This document shows positions 1 to 8,846 of a stretch of DNA of 64,000 nt, piece after piece (position 1 is the stretch's first letter; the number at the start of each line of letters is the position of its first letter). The translations under genes and the position numbers were made by a program. The notes under the pieces were generated by a model that worked only from the letters and a program-made list of their open reading frames with translations, was not told where the DNA came from and made no database searches. The stretch is taken from the NCBI RefSeq assembly GCF_000272005.1, contig NZ_AKKU01000025.1:91493-155492 (forward strand), in the 5' to 3' direction. The stretch comes from Alishewanella agri BL06 (GTDB taxonomy: Bacteria > Pseudomonadota > Gammaproteobacteria > Enterobacterales > Alteromonadaceae).

Positions 1-1075
1 AGCAACCCAGGCTGATGGTAACGTTGACGGTTTTTTCTGCACCGCTGCTGCCGCGGGCTTTTTTCCCGCTGCTGCTGTCTTTGGGTCGGTTATCGTTACG
101 GATCACCAGCGGGTACTCGGCAACTGCCAGCCGTACTTCTTCCAGTTTTTCTTCCAGCAGCGCTTTTTTATTATGGCCAAATACCAGCGTAAATTCTTCA
201 CCGCCATAGCGGTAGGCCGTTAATCCTTTGACCTTGCTAAGAATAGAGCCCAGTAACTTTAATACCTGATCGCCAACGTCATGGCCGTAAGTGTCGTTAA
301 ATTTCTTAAAATGGTCGACATCCAGCATACAAATCGCGCTGTTTCGTCCTAAGCGGTTCAGGTGCGCCATCAGCGCGCGGCGCTGCGGCAATTGTGTCAG
401 CTCATCGATATATGCCAGGTGTAACATCTGGAAGGCTAAGGCCAAAAACACCGACAGGCAGGCCGCAACCAGCGTCCAGTTGGCGACAGCAGTACCGGGC
501 GGAATAACCGTGCTAAGTAGCAGGGCCAGCAACAGGCCAAACTCCCCCCAATTGGCCGCCTTCGGTGGTTTTAAGTTAATGGCAATAAGCCATATCCCAG
601 CCAGAATACTGAACCACCAGGCACTCAACCAATTAATCGGGCTTGCTGCCAACACGGGCTGAAATACTATGGCAGGTAACTGCGCTGAGGCCAGCCAGGT
701 TGCCAATGGCAGCTGCTGACTGAGTAACAGCAGTAATGGTGGGCTGATAAGAAGCAACAGCCCGTTGAGTTTAAAAGGTGAGGGTTTAGGTATTAACGCC
801 AGTAGTAGCAACAGGCTGGCGCTAAGCAGCGGCAGACTATTAGCAAACTCCGTCGCGGTTAAGTTGGTTGAGCTGGCAAGCCAGTAATGGGTAGCCAGGA
901 TACCAAGCCAGTAAAGCCACTCTGTTTGGCGTAATAACAGTGCCAGTAACAAGACACTGATCAGCGCCAGATAACTGGTTTGCGGAAAGGGGAGTAACTG
1001 AAAGAGTGCCAGCTCCGGCGTCAGACCTTGGGCAACCAGTAACAACAGTACGGGCAATAAAATGATCAATGGCAC
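1..1075 (-). CDS. Membrane-anchored GGDEF diguanylate cyclase (C-terminus cut off by window edge)
   Basis: Likely synthesises c-di-GMP from two GTP at the inner membrane. The first ~230 residues are very hydrophobic and form about six to eight membrane segments with no recognisable soluble sensor. A GGDEF domain follows, with LDVDHFKKFNDTYGHDVGD and an intact active site RYGGEEF (plus-strand positions about 190-215). The RxxD inhibitory site is absent: the four residues before the usual AR-GGDEF spacer read KGLT, so product inhibition is not expected. The start is GTG at 1075, preceded by AAGAGG. A stop lies just upstream in frame. The reading frame is still open at base 1, inside the conserved VTISLG strand, so only the last part of the domain is missing. 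It is divergent from the Aer-like receptor gene. Confidence 0.88.
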   Translation of the reverse strand, partial: MPLIILLPVLLLLVAQGLTPELALFQLLPFPQTSYLALISVLLLALLLRQTEWLYWLGILATHYWLASSTNLTATEFANSLPLLSASLLLLLALIPKPSPFKLNGLLLLISPPLLLLLSQQLPLATWLASAQLPAIVFQPVLAASPINWLSAWWFSILAGIWLIAINLKPPKAANWGEFGLLLALLLSTVIPPGTAVANWTLVAACLSVFLALAFQMLHLAYIDELTQLPQRRALMAHLNRLGRNSAICMLDVDHFKKFNDTYGHDVGDQVLKLLGSILSKVKGLTAYRYGGEEFTLVFGHNKKALLEEKLEEVRLAVAEYPLVIRNDNRPKDSSSGKKARGSSGAEKTVNVTISLGC

Positions 1076-1219
1076 TATGACCTCTTAGCTGTCGCAGGAC
1101 AGTCTTTTTCTTTATCTGGATCAAAGAAAGGTGAAACATAATTTAGCCGTTATATCTTAACACTCTGGTTTATTAATAGAATTAAAAACCGTTTGCGGCT
1201 TACCTCACCCAAATGGGTA

Positions 1220-1248
1220 TTGACGGCGTTCGCTGGACATTATATAAC
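1220..1248 (+). promoter_or_regulatory. Sigma70-type promoter for the Aer-like / GGDEF-EAL operon
   Basis: TTGACG (1220-1225), a 17-base spacer, then TATAAC (1243-1248): five of six consensus bases in each hexamer at optimal spacing. It lies 54 bases before the ATG at 1302 and has the right orientation. No transcript data are available, so this is a motif call. Confidence 0.6.
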
Positions 1249-1268
1249 CACACTTAATTTGTGGTTAT
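1244..1268. promoter_or_regulatory. Inverted repeat overlapping the -10 and start of transcription (candidate operator)
   Basis: ATAACCACA (1244-1252) and TGTGGTTAT (1260-1268) are perfect 9-base inverted arms around a 7-base centre. The left arm covers most of the -10 hexamer, so a dimeric protein bound here would be placed to repress. The cognate regulator cannot be named from the sequence. Confidence 0.4.
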
Positions 1269-1301
1269 GTGCCAATAATAAGAACGCCAGCAGGGAGCCG
1301 C

Positions 1302-2885
1302 ATGAAACAGAATCTACCCGTAACCAACCGGGAGCAACCCGTACCCGCCGATGCCAATATCCTGTCGACTACCGATTTACAGGGTAAAATCAAATACGTA
1401 AATCCCGCTTTTGTTGAGATCAGCGGCTTTGAGCGCGCCGAGCTACTGGGGCAAAACCACCATATTGTGCGGCATCCATCGATGCCGCCGGAGGTATTCC
1501 GGCAGTTCTGGCAGCGCATTAAAAGCGGCCAGCCTTGGATGGGAGTGGTGAAAAACCGTTGCAAAAATGGCGATCACTATTGGGTCGATGCCTATGTTAC
1601 GCCGATAAGCCATGACGGCCAGATTACCGAGTATCAGTCGGTACGCCGTAAAGCTAAACCCGAGCAGGTGCAGCGTGCTGAGCAGGTGTATCAGGCGTTG
1701 AATAATGGGCGCAGTTTAAAACAATTAAAACCGGCGCTGTCATTAGGTACACAGTTACTGTTGTTGCTGGTGGTGCCGGTATTGGCCGCGATCTTGTTAG
1801 GTTTTTGGTATCCGGCTAGCTATGCACCGACCCTGTTTCCACTGCTGGGCTTAGGCTTGTCGGCCCTGTTGTGCTGGCAATGGCTACAGCCTTTTAAACA
1901 ATTATGCCAGCAAAGCCGTAACCTGACTGATGATGCTGTCGCGCGTTATGTCTATACCGGGCGCAATGATGATATCGGCCAGTTGCAATTAGTGCTGCGC
2001 AGCCTGGAAGCCGAAACCGCCGGCGTGGTCGGGCGGGTCGCCGATTCCGCCAAGGCACTGGCAGCGGGTATTGGCCAACTCACGGATTCCGTTAATGGCT
2101 CACGACAGGAAATTCAGGCCCAGTTTGCTGAAACCGAACAGGTGGCCAGTGCGATCCATCAGTTATCGGTAAGTGTGCAGGAGGTGGCTGGCAGTGCCCG
2201 CCACTCTTCTGATGCGGCAGATAATGCACTGAGTCAGGCACAAAGCAGTAAAACCGTTACCACGCAAAGCCAGACTGCAGCGACCAATTTACAGCAGCAA
2301 CTTAGCCAAAGCCAAAAACTGCTGCAGGCGGTAGCGCACAGTAGTCAGGATATTCATCAAATTCTGGAGCTGATTTGCAGTATTGCCGAGCAGACCAATC
2401 TGCTGGCGCTGAATGCGGCCATTGAAGCCGCCCGCGCCGGTGATGCCGGTCGCGGCTTTGCAGTAGTGGCTGACGAGGTGCGGCAATTAGCCAGCCGCAC
2501 GCAAAGTGCCACTACCGATATTCAGCAAAAAATTGCCCGTTTGCAGCAAAGCACCGGCGATGCGGTGGCCGCGCTGGCGCAAAGTCAGCAAGGGGCTCAG
2601 CATTGTGCTGAACTCAGTGCCAGTACCGCGCAGCAACTGGAGCAAATTCTGGCGGCAATCCACAGCATTACAGCACAAAACCAGCAGATTGCTGCGGCGG
2701 TAGAGCAGCAAAGTTATGTCGCCGAGATGATTAATCAAAATATCACCAGTATCCGCGATCTGGCGAGCCGTAGCCTGAGCAATGCTGAGCATACGGCGTC
2801 AGCCAGTGATGAGATGCATGGTGTGACTCAGGGCTTTGATGCGTTAACCCGGCAATTTTGGGCCAAACAGCGCAGCCAGGCATAA
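1302..2885 (+). CDS. aer: Aer-like PAS-domain methyl-accepting chemotaxis protein (redox/aerotaxis)
   Basis: Energy-taxis receptor signalling to CheA/CheW. Residues ~22-125 form a PAS domain very like E. coli Aer: STTDLQG, a VRHP motif, and [17 protein letters not shown], the stretch that lines the FAD pocket in Aer. A hydrophobic double-pass anchor follows at ~148-196, then a cytoplasmic MCP domain whose hairpin tip reads [18 protein letters not shown]. There is no periplasmic domain, as in Aer, so the signal should be internal redox state. ATG 1302 is preferred over an in-frame GTG at 1269 because CAGGGAG sits at 1291-1297. The next gene starts 9 bases downstream, so the receptor and a c-di-GMP enzyme are probably co-transcribed. 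Confidence 0.9.
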   Translation: MKQNLPVTNREQPVPADANILSTTDLQGKIKYVNPAFVEISGFERAELLGQNHHIVRHPSMPPEVFRQFWQRIKSGQPWMGVVKNRCKNGDHYWVDAYVTPISHDGQITEYQSVRRKAKPEQVQRAEQVYQALNNGRSLKQLKPALSLGTQLLLLLVVPVLAAILLGFWYPASYAPTLFPLLGLGLSALLCWQWLQPFKQLCQQSRNLTDDAVARYVYTGRNDDIGQLQLVLRSLEAETAGVVGRVADSAKALAAGIGQLTDSVNGSRQEIQAQFAETEQVASAIHQLSVSVQEVAGSARHSSDAADNALSQAQSSKTVTTQSQTAATNLQQQLSQSQKLLQAVAHSSQDIHQILELICSIAEQTNLLALNAAIEAARAGDAGRGFAVVADEVRQLASRTQSATTDIQQKIARLQQSTGDAVAALAQSQQGAQHCAELSASTAQQLEQILAAIHSITAQNQQIAAAVEQQSYVAEMINQNITSIRDLASRSLSNAEHTASASDEMHGVTQGFDALTRQFWAKQRSQA

Positions 2886-2894
2886 GGAGACGTC

Positions 2895-5003
2895 ATGCTG
2901 GTATCCGGGCAACAACAGCTACAGCAGTTACTGAATTTGTTCTCTGAAAATGTGCCGGGGTTCTTTTTTCAGCTCTACCGTAAACCCGAGGGCAGTTTTC
3001 AGCTGCAACTGGTGTCGGAAAGTGCCGGTAAAGCGCTGGGTATCGCCTTACCACAGCTCGGGCAAGATAGTGCTGCTGCGCTGGCCCGGGTGCACCCGGA
3101 CGATGTTGATGATCTGCGCGAGACTATTCAGCACTCGGCACAGTACCTTAGCCCCTGGAGTTTACAGTTCCGCTATCAGCACCCGGCAGGCGACTATCGC
3201 TGGTTTGAAGGCAATGCTACCCCACGGCGCGATGCCGAGGGCGGGATCCTCTGGCATGGCTATATCAACGATATTAGCAGTATCCGCCAGAATGAGCTGG
3301 CACTGGCTGAATACGCCAGTCAGCACCGCGAAATTGTCGATAACATTATCGATGCCATCATTACCATTAATGAAGCCGGACTAATTGAAACCTTTAATAA
3401 TGCAGCGGTACGGATTTTTGGCTATCAGCCACAGGAGGTGATTGGCAAAAATGTCTCCATGCTGATGCCAGAGCCTTATCGTAGCGCTCATGATCATTAT
3501 ATCGATGCTTATCAACGCACCGGCGAGGCGAAGATTATTGGCCAAAGTCGCGAGACGAAAGGGCAGCGTAAAGATGGGCGCTTGTTCAATATGGAGCTGA
3601 GGATCAGCCGCATTCAGCGGGTTGATAGCTATAAATTTATTGGCATGGTACGCGATCTGTCAGAGCGTAAACGGGCTGAAGTGCTGATCGAGAAACTGGC
3701 GTTTTATGACCCTTTGACCCAACTGCCGAACCGCCGCCTGTTAAAGCAACGTCTGGCGGAAACCCTGAAGCAACGCCAGCCGGGCCAGGAGCTGGGGGCC
3801 TTGTTATATATTGATTTGGATAACTTTAAACACTTGAACGATTCGCTGGGGCATGGCACCGGTGATCAGTTGTTACGCCAGGTCGCCAGCCGTTTGCAGC
3901 AGAGCGTACGGCAGCATGATTTGGTGGCGCGTTTAGGCGGCGATGAGTTTATTATTCTGCTACACAATCTCTCGCCGGTGCGGCAGGTCGCGTTGCAGCA
4001 GGCCGAGTTGGTTGCCGAGAAAGTGCGCACGGCGCTGAATACCCCTTTTAAGTTGGAGCAGCTCAGTTATGTCAGTAGCCCCAGTATCGGCATTACGCTG
4101 TTTTCAGATGATAACAACTCGATAGACGAATTATTGCAGCAGGCTGATTTAGCGATGTATCAGGCGAAAGCTGCTGGCAAAAATATGATTAAGTTCTTTG
4201 ATGTTGCGATGCAGGTCAAAGCCTCTGAGCGCACCCGGCTGGAAAGCGAGCTGCGCGAAGCGATCAAACGGCAACAATTACAGTTGTACTTTCAGGGGTT
4301 GCATGATGGTCAGGGTAAATTATTAGGGGCCGAGGTACTGCTACGCTGGTTTCATCCGGAATTAGGTACGGTCAGTCCGGCGGTATTTATTCCCATCGCC
4401 GAAGAGAGCGGGCTGATCTTTGAAATTGGTAGCTGGGTGATCGAACAAGCATGCCGGCAGCTGGCGATCTGGACTGAAAGCAAACAGGCCTTGCAGCTTA
4501 AATTATCGGTTAATATCAGTGCGCGGCAATTTCACCAGGAAAACTTTTTACCTCAGGTGATTCAGACATTAGAGCGCTACGGTGTGGCCCGCAACCGGCT
4601 GCAGTTTGAGCTAACCGAAAGTATCCTGGTATCAAGGGTGGATGAAGTGGTGGCGAAGATGAATCTGCTGAAAAACTATGGCGTTGCCTTTGCGCTGGAT
4701 GACTTTGGCACCGGCTATTCGTCGCTAAGTTATTTAAAGCGGTTACCCTTGGAGCAGCTGAAAATCGACCGCAGTTTTGTTGATGATATTTTAAATGACC
4801 CGAACGATGCCGCCATTGCCAGTACTGTGATAGCGTTATCTGAGGCTCTGGGGCTGGGCGTTATCGCTGAGGGCGTAGAAACCGCCGCGCAGCGTGATGC
4901 GTTAGCCGCACTGGGCTGTTATCATTATCAGGGTTTCTATTTTAGCCGGCCGTTGCCGGGGCAGGATTTCGTCGCGATGCAACAACAGGCTCAGTTACAC
5001 TGA
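2895..5003 (+). CDS. PAS-PAS(heme-like)-GGDEF-EAL c-di-GMP enzyme, possible oxygen sensor
   Basis: Predicted bifunctional c-di-GMP synthase/phosphodiesterase, soluble. PAS1 spans ~5-130 and PAS2 ~145-265. GGDEF spans ~270-440 with intact GGDEF at 348-352 and an RQHD inhibitory site just before it. EAL spans ~455-695 with EVL at E480 and DDFGTGYSSLSYLKR intact. PAS2 contains MPEPYRSAHDHYI and IIGQSRE. By recalled alignment, His199 matches the heme ligand of FixL (His200) and DosP (His77), and Arg219 the oxygen-contacting arginine 20 residues later (FixL Arg220, DosP Arg97). That suggests heme and O2 sensing, but is not proof. AAGGAG lies directly before the ATG. It follows the Aer-like gene and converges on pelG, fitting oxygen-tuned c-di-GMP control of Pel. 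Confidence 0.9.
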   Translation: MLVSGQQQLQQLLNLFSENVPGFFFQLYRKPEGSFQLQLVSESAGKALGIALPQLGQDSAAALARVHPDDVDDLRETIQHSAQYLSPWSLQFRYQHPAGDYRWFEGNATPRRDAEGGILWHGYINDISSIRQNELALAEYASQHREIVDNIIDAIITINEAGLIETFNNAAVRIFGYQPQEVIGKNVSMLMPEPYRSAHDHYIDAYQRTGEAKIIGQSRETKGQRKDGRLFNMELRISRIQRVDSYKFIGMVRDLSERKRAEVLIEKLAFYDPLTQLPNRRLLKQRLAETLKQRQPGQELGALLYIDLDNFKHLNDSLGHGTGDQLLRQVASRLQQSVRQHDLVARLGGDEFIILLHNLSPVRQVALQQAELVAEKVRTALNTPFKLEQLSYVSSPSIGITLFSDDNNSIDELLQQADLAMYQAKAAGKNMIKFFDVAMQVKASERTRLESELREAIKRQQLQLYFQGLHDGQGKLLGAEVLLRWFHPELGTVSPAVFIPIAEESGLIFEIGSWVIEQACRQLAIWTESKQALQLKLSVNISARQFHQENFLPQVIQTLERYGVARNRLQFELTESILVSRVDEVVAKMNLLKNYGVAFALDDFGTGYSSLSYLKRLPLEQLKIDRSFVDDILNDPNDAAIASTVIALSEALGLGVIAEGVETAAQRDALAALGCYHYQGFYFSRPLPGQDFVAMQQQAQLH

Positions 5004-5018
5004 GCCGGTTTAAGTTGT

Positions 5019-6386
5019 TTAGCGTTGCAACATAAAAGTTTGATATTCCAAATGATTGAACTGACGATTCACCATTATCAAGCCGAGCAGTGTGGTAATC
5101 AGCATCGATACCGCGAAACCATAGCCATAAAACGCCAGCCCCAGCTGAATCGACAGCTGGCTGAGCAGCAAGTTGGTGATCGCCATGACCAGAATTAATG
5201 CTAAAGCCTGATAACGTTTATCCAGATAAAACATCACGTTTAAGATTGCCATCACCAATACCTGCAACGATACCCCGACTAAATCGACATAGAGCAAGTG
5301 TAGGTAGGCCAGGTCAATTTTCAGCAGCAACAGAATTTCCTCACTCCACAGTAGCAACATGGCTAAGGTCAGACCCTGAATTTTAAAGATCTGATACAGA
5401 CTGTTTTTACAGGCCAGCACCATTTTATCTTTTAACAGAAAAATCGCTTCCAGGGTGCCGCCTTCGCGCACGGTTTTATAGAACTGTTCATTAGCGGCAG
5501 CAAAATCGGTTTCCATATGCAGCATAAATACCGCCATACCGGGAATGATTGCCAGGTAGGCGATAAAGATCGGTAAATCGTAAATATAGGAAGCACGGAA
5601 AATATCAATAACGGTAAAGGACACCTCAGTGGTGAACCAGAATACGAACTTATCCACCCAAACCCCGAGGTTATAAAATAAGCCACACAGCGCCAGCGAA
5701 ATAAACGCATGCCGTCGTTTTAAAAATTCAAAGGCAACGAGTTGCTGTGACGGATAATTGCGCAGCACAAAAAACAGCAGCGTGAAGGTAATCAGTGCCT
5801 GCGCAGTGGCAAAAATAACCAGCAAACCCAGCAAGCCGAAAGGAGGCAGCAACCAGGCTGCCAGTACCATCAGGCCATAGCCACCGAGCAGTGTTAACAC
5901 AATGCGGTAGTATTGTTTCATGCCGCTGAGGAACACAATAATCAACCACAGATTACACAGCACCACAAAGGCGGCTAACATGGTCATTTTAAGGGCGGCC
6001 GGCAGTGCCGAAACGACCAGAATGCTGCCGCCTAACAGCGTGCCAAGCAAGGAAGTGATTAACATACACCCCAATAAATTTGGGGTGACTTTATGCCCTT
6101 CGTTCTGAAATAAACGGTCGGAAATAAAACGGGTTAGCAATAACTGAAACAGACCGCTTAAAATCAGTGAGCCGGCCATCATATAGGTTACCAGCACCAA
6201 GAACTGAATAATCAAGTCGGTCGGAAACACCCGGCCGATGCTCAAAATACCAATTAGCATTAGTGCCAGGATCGAGAGGACCCACGGACCCGAACCGATA
6301 ATCGCGGCCAGGCCGTAAGCTTCCAGGTAGGAAAGCAGGGTATTCTTTTTTAAGATGTTCCGAAGCTCGAAGCCTATGCCTGCCAT
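5019..6386 (-). CDS. pelG: PelG, Pel polysaccharide inner-membrane transporter
   Basis: Polytopic inner-membrane protein of 455 residues with about twelve hydrophobic segments, of the Wzx/MATE-like PelG family. It is thought to work with PelD, PelE and PelF in moving the growing cationic galactosaminoglycan across the inner membrane. The N-terminus MAGIGFELRNILKK is typical of PelG. Its start overlaps the end of pelF by 13 bases, so the two are translationally coupled. It is the last gene of the pel operon, and its stop lies 15 bases from the convergent GGDEF-EAL gene with no clear terminator between them. Confidence 0.95.
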   Translation of the reverse strand: MAGIGFELRNILKKNTLLSYLEAYGLAAIIGSGPWVLSILALMLIGILSIGRVFPTDLIIQFLVLVTYMMAGSLILSGLFQLLLTRFISDRLFQNEGHKVTPNLLGCMLITSLLGTLLGGSILVVSALPAALKMTMLAAFVVLCNLWLIIVFLSGMKQYYRIVLTLLGGYGLMVLAAWLLPPFGLLGLLVIFATAQALITFTLLFFVLRNYPSQQLVAFEFLKRRHAFISLALCGLFYNLGVWVDKFVFWFTTEVSFTVIDIFRASYIYDLPIFIAYLAIIPGMAVFMLHMETDFAAANEQFYKTVREGGTLEAIFLLKDKMVLACKNSLYQIFKIQGLTLAMLLLWSEEILLLLKIDLAYLHLLYVDLVGVSLQVLVMAILNVMFYLDKRYQALALILVMAITNLLLSQLSIQLGLAFYGYGFAVSMLITTLLGLIMVNRQFNHLEYQTFMLQR

Positions 6387-7879
6387 GTCAGAAAGGTCTC
6401 ATATAATTGGTTATAGCGATGAAACATAAAGTGCTCCTGGTAGTAGAGCTCGACGCGACGATAGCCGACATCACTCATCTGCTGCCAGTGTGCTGTATCG
6501 CTCAGTAGCTTTAGCATGGCGCTGCATGCCTGGTTAGGATTCGCAATACTAATCACGTAACCACAGCGGCCAAGGGCCTTATCCTCTGGTTGCATTCCTT
6601 CGATAATTTCGCGGCAGGAGCCAACATCCGTCGCGATACAGGGTACGCCTGCGGCCATCGCTTCTAACAAAACCAGCGGTTGCGCTTCACTGATAGAAGT
6701 CAGCATACAGACGCCCAACTGCGGCATAATTTCAGCCACATTCTGCATCCCCAGGAATTTTACGTGCTGGCCTAGTGCTAAGCTGTTTATCAGCAGCTCA
6801 CATTCTTTAACATAGATCGGATCCTCATCAGCCGGGCCGATAATCCAGCCCTGAATTTCAGGATCATGGTTAATCGCAACCCGCATACTACGGATAAAGG
6901 TTTTAATATCTTTGATTGGTACTACCCGGCCAATTAATCCCACGACTTTGGGGGGTGTTTGGCTGCGGCTGGCCCGGGCCTGAGTAAACCGTGCCAGATT
7001 AATGCCATTGACAATGATTTCGGTTTTGGCCTGATCGGCGCCATCTTTAATTTGACGCTGTTGGTTACCCTGGTAGAGCGCAGTGATGTGGTCGGCGCTA
7101 CTGTAGGCAGTGCGGCCTAGTTGCTCAAAAAAGCTAATCCAGGTTTGCCGGGTTTGCTCCATTTTTTTGTGGATACTGGTGTCAAGGGCAAAGCGTCGAT
7201 CCTGGATCCAACTGGCCTGGGTTAGATCAATTTTACGCTCTTTGGTATAGATACCGTGTTCGCTTAGCAGATAGGGTGCCTGTTGGCGCTGCTTCAGTAA
7301 GGCACCCAAAAAGCCGGCATAACCTGTGGAGATACTATGGAACATCCTGGCCGGAGGTACCTTATTGGCAATTTTTACCAAATTAAACAGGGGCGTGTAG
7401 ATATTGCGGAAGGTCCAGAAGAAATCGACAAAAGACTGGTTTTCTGCTTGCTCGAAGTAAAGATCCACCAAAACTTGCCATGATGACTCGCTGTATAAGA
7501 AGTCTTCATAGGTCAGGCCGTGACGCTGGCCAAGTTGGGTTAGCATCAGCTGAAGCTGTTCCGTACTTAGCGGCTGCTTCGACAGATTAAAGCGCTCTAA
7601 TACTTGTTGCCACATAGTAAAGGCTTGGGTATTACCCAGTCTGGCACGAGGGGGCTGCAGCGAGTCGCGCTCCATAATATAGTGAGTTTCCAGCCCCAGC
7701 ACATTATCAGGCAAAGGATAGTGTTGCTTACCATAGGCGTCGCGGGTTCCACCGAGAAAGACCAGATAGAACGAATAATGCGGTAAACCACTAATCAGCT
7801 GGTGTACCCAGCTGGATACGCCGCCCCGCACATAGGGATAGGTACCTTCCAGTAATAAACAAATATCAGCTTGCTGCAC
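6374..7879 (-). CDS. pelF: PelF, Pel polysaccharide glycosyltransferase (GT4)
   Basis: Cytosolic GT-B glycosyltransferase that polymerises Pel from UDP-sugar donors. At 501 residues it matches the usual family length. It begins ADICLLLEGTYPYVRGGVSSW, the N-terminal Rossmann signature of PelF. The C-terminal donor domain has GLIGRVVPIKDIKTF and the E-x7-E motif (SEAQPLVLLEAMAAG, about residues 397-405). Its start overlaps pelE by 14 bases and its end overlaps pelG. Confidence 0.96.
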   Translation of the reverse strand: MQQADICLLLEGTYPYVRGGVSSWVHQLISGLPHYSFYLVFLGGTRDAYGKQHYPLPDNVLGLETHYIMERDSLQPPRARLGNTQAFTMWQQVLERFNLSKQPLSTEQLQLMLTQLGQRHGLTYEDFLYSESSWQVLVDLYFEQAENQSFVDFFWTFRNIYTPLFNLVKIANKVPPARMFHSISTGYAGFLGALLKQRQQAPYLLSEHGIYTKERKIDLTQASWIQDRRFALDTSIHKKMEQTRQTWISFFEQLGRTAYSSADHITALYQGNQQRQIKDGADQAKTEIIVNGINLARFTQARASRSQTPPKVVGLIGRVVPIKDIKTFIRSMRVAINHDPEIQGWIIGPADEDPIYVKECELLINSLALGQHVKFLGMQNVAEIMPQLGVCMLTSISEAQPLVLLEAMAAGVPCIATDVGSCREIIEGMQPEDKALGRCGYVISIANPNQACSAMLKLLSDTAHWQQMSDVGYRRVELYYQEHFMFHRYNQLYETFLTWQA

Positions 7880-8846
7880 GGCGCCAGTACTCCTTCAGCT
7901 CATTGATCATAGTGTTTTGGCCGGTCGGCACGGCTTGTAGCAAAGTGGCAATTTCCTGATAACGCTGTTCGGCAAACAGGATCTCCGCCAGGTAAGGGGT
8001 AACCTGCTTCACCAGCAGGCCATCCTGCTGTGCTTTGATTAAGTGTTCACGGGCTGCCGCATACTGTTGTTGCTCTAACAGAATACGGCCGAGTTTTAGC
8101 TCCATTCCGGGGTTCGGTGCCAGTTTCAGTGCCTGTTCCAGATAATGCTGTGCTTGCTCCAGATAAAAGCTGCGGATAGGTCCCTCTGCGATACCGAGGT
8201 AACAGAGTTCCCAATAGTTTTCAGCAACGCGGTGTAATAGTTCTGCTGACGGCGTTTGCCGAATTTTTTGCTGCAGTGAGGCGATTTTGTTGTTTAGTGT
8301 AAACTCAATTTTCTCGATTGCGGCATAGGCCAGTAAGCGGATATCGTCACTGCGATCGGTGAGTGCCAGTTTTAATAACGGCATAGCAACCTGAGGTGGC
8401 AGAAACCGACAAGAGTTAGTGGCCATTAAGCGTTTTTCATCTGACGGGTTGAATAACAGGATGTCTTTTAACGCCGCATACCCATATTGATTGGTTTCTA
8501 ATTGCTCCGGGTGGATCGGGAGTTCCAGACTATGGGTACGTTGCCACAGATTTTTGGCCTCTGGTTTAGGAAAGTACAGCGCCAGCAGAAAAATGCTCGC
8601 CAGACCCAGGATCCCCAACACTGGAATACAGAAAGCGAGAGTAAAGATAAATAACAAAGCTGGCGCAACTGGTCGCTTTAATCGCAGCGGTAACACCAAC
8701 CAGCACAGTAGTGTAAAACTGGCCGCCGCCAGACCATGGCTGCAGAAATAACCCAGCCATTGCAACCAGTCCAGTTGCTCATTACCCAGCAGGTAAAGGC
8801 TGCCGAGTTCAAACAGCAGGGTTTGCAGTGTCAGCCAGGTCTTCAT
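7866..8846 (-). CDS. pelE: PelE, membrane-anchored TPR protein of the Pel synthase complex
   Basis: 326 residues: two or more hydrophobic segments within the first ~95 residues, then a cytoplasmic helical region with TPR-like repeats in the C-terminal half (YLEQALKLAPNPGMELKLG, ILLEQQQYAAAREHLIKA). This is the usual PelE architecture, a scaffold bridging PelD, PelF and PelG at the inner membrane. It overlaps the end of pelD by 38 bases and the start of pelF by 14, so the inner-membrane genes are tightly packed. PelE is poorly conserved in sequence, so the call rests on length, topology and position. Confidence 0.9.
   Translation of the reverse strand: MKTWLTLQTLLFELGSLYLLGNEQLDWLQWLGYFCSHGLAAASFTLLCWLVLPLRLKRPVAPALLFIFTLAFCIPVLGILGLASIFLLALYFPKPEAKNLWQRTHSLELPIHPEQLETNQYGYAALKDILLFNPSDEKRLMATNSCRFLPPQVAMPLLKLALTDRSDDIRLLAYAAIEKIEFTLNNKIASLQQKIRQTPSAELLHRVAENYWELCYLGIAEGPIRSFYLEQAQHYLEQALKLAPNPGMELKLGRILLEQQQYAAAREHLIKAQQDGLLVKQVTPYLAEILFAEQRYQEIATLLQAVPTGQNTMINELKEYWRRAAS

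Noticed and set aside
291-662. Plus-strand open frame of 123 codons
   Set aside because: It is the antisense of the GGDEF protein on the minus strand, whose active-site motif reads clearly through this stretch.
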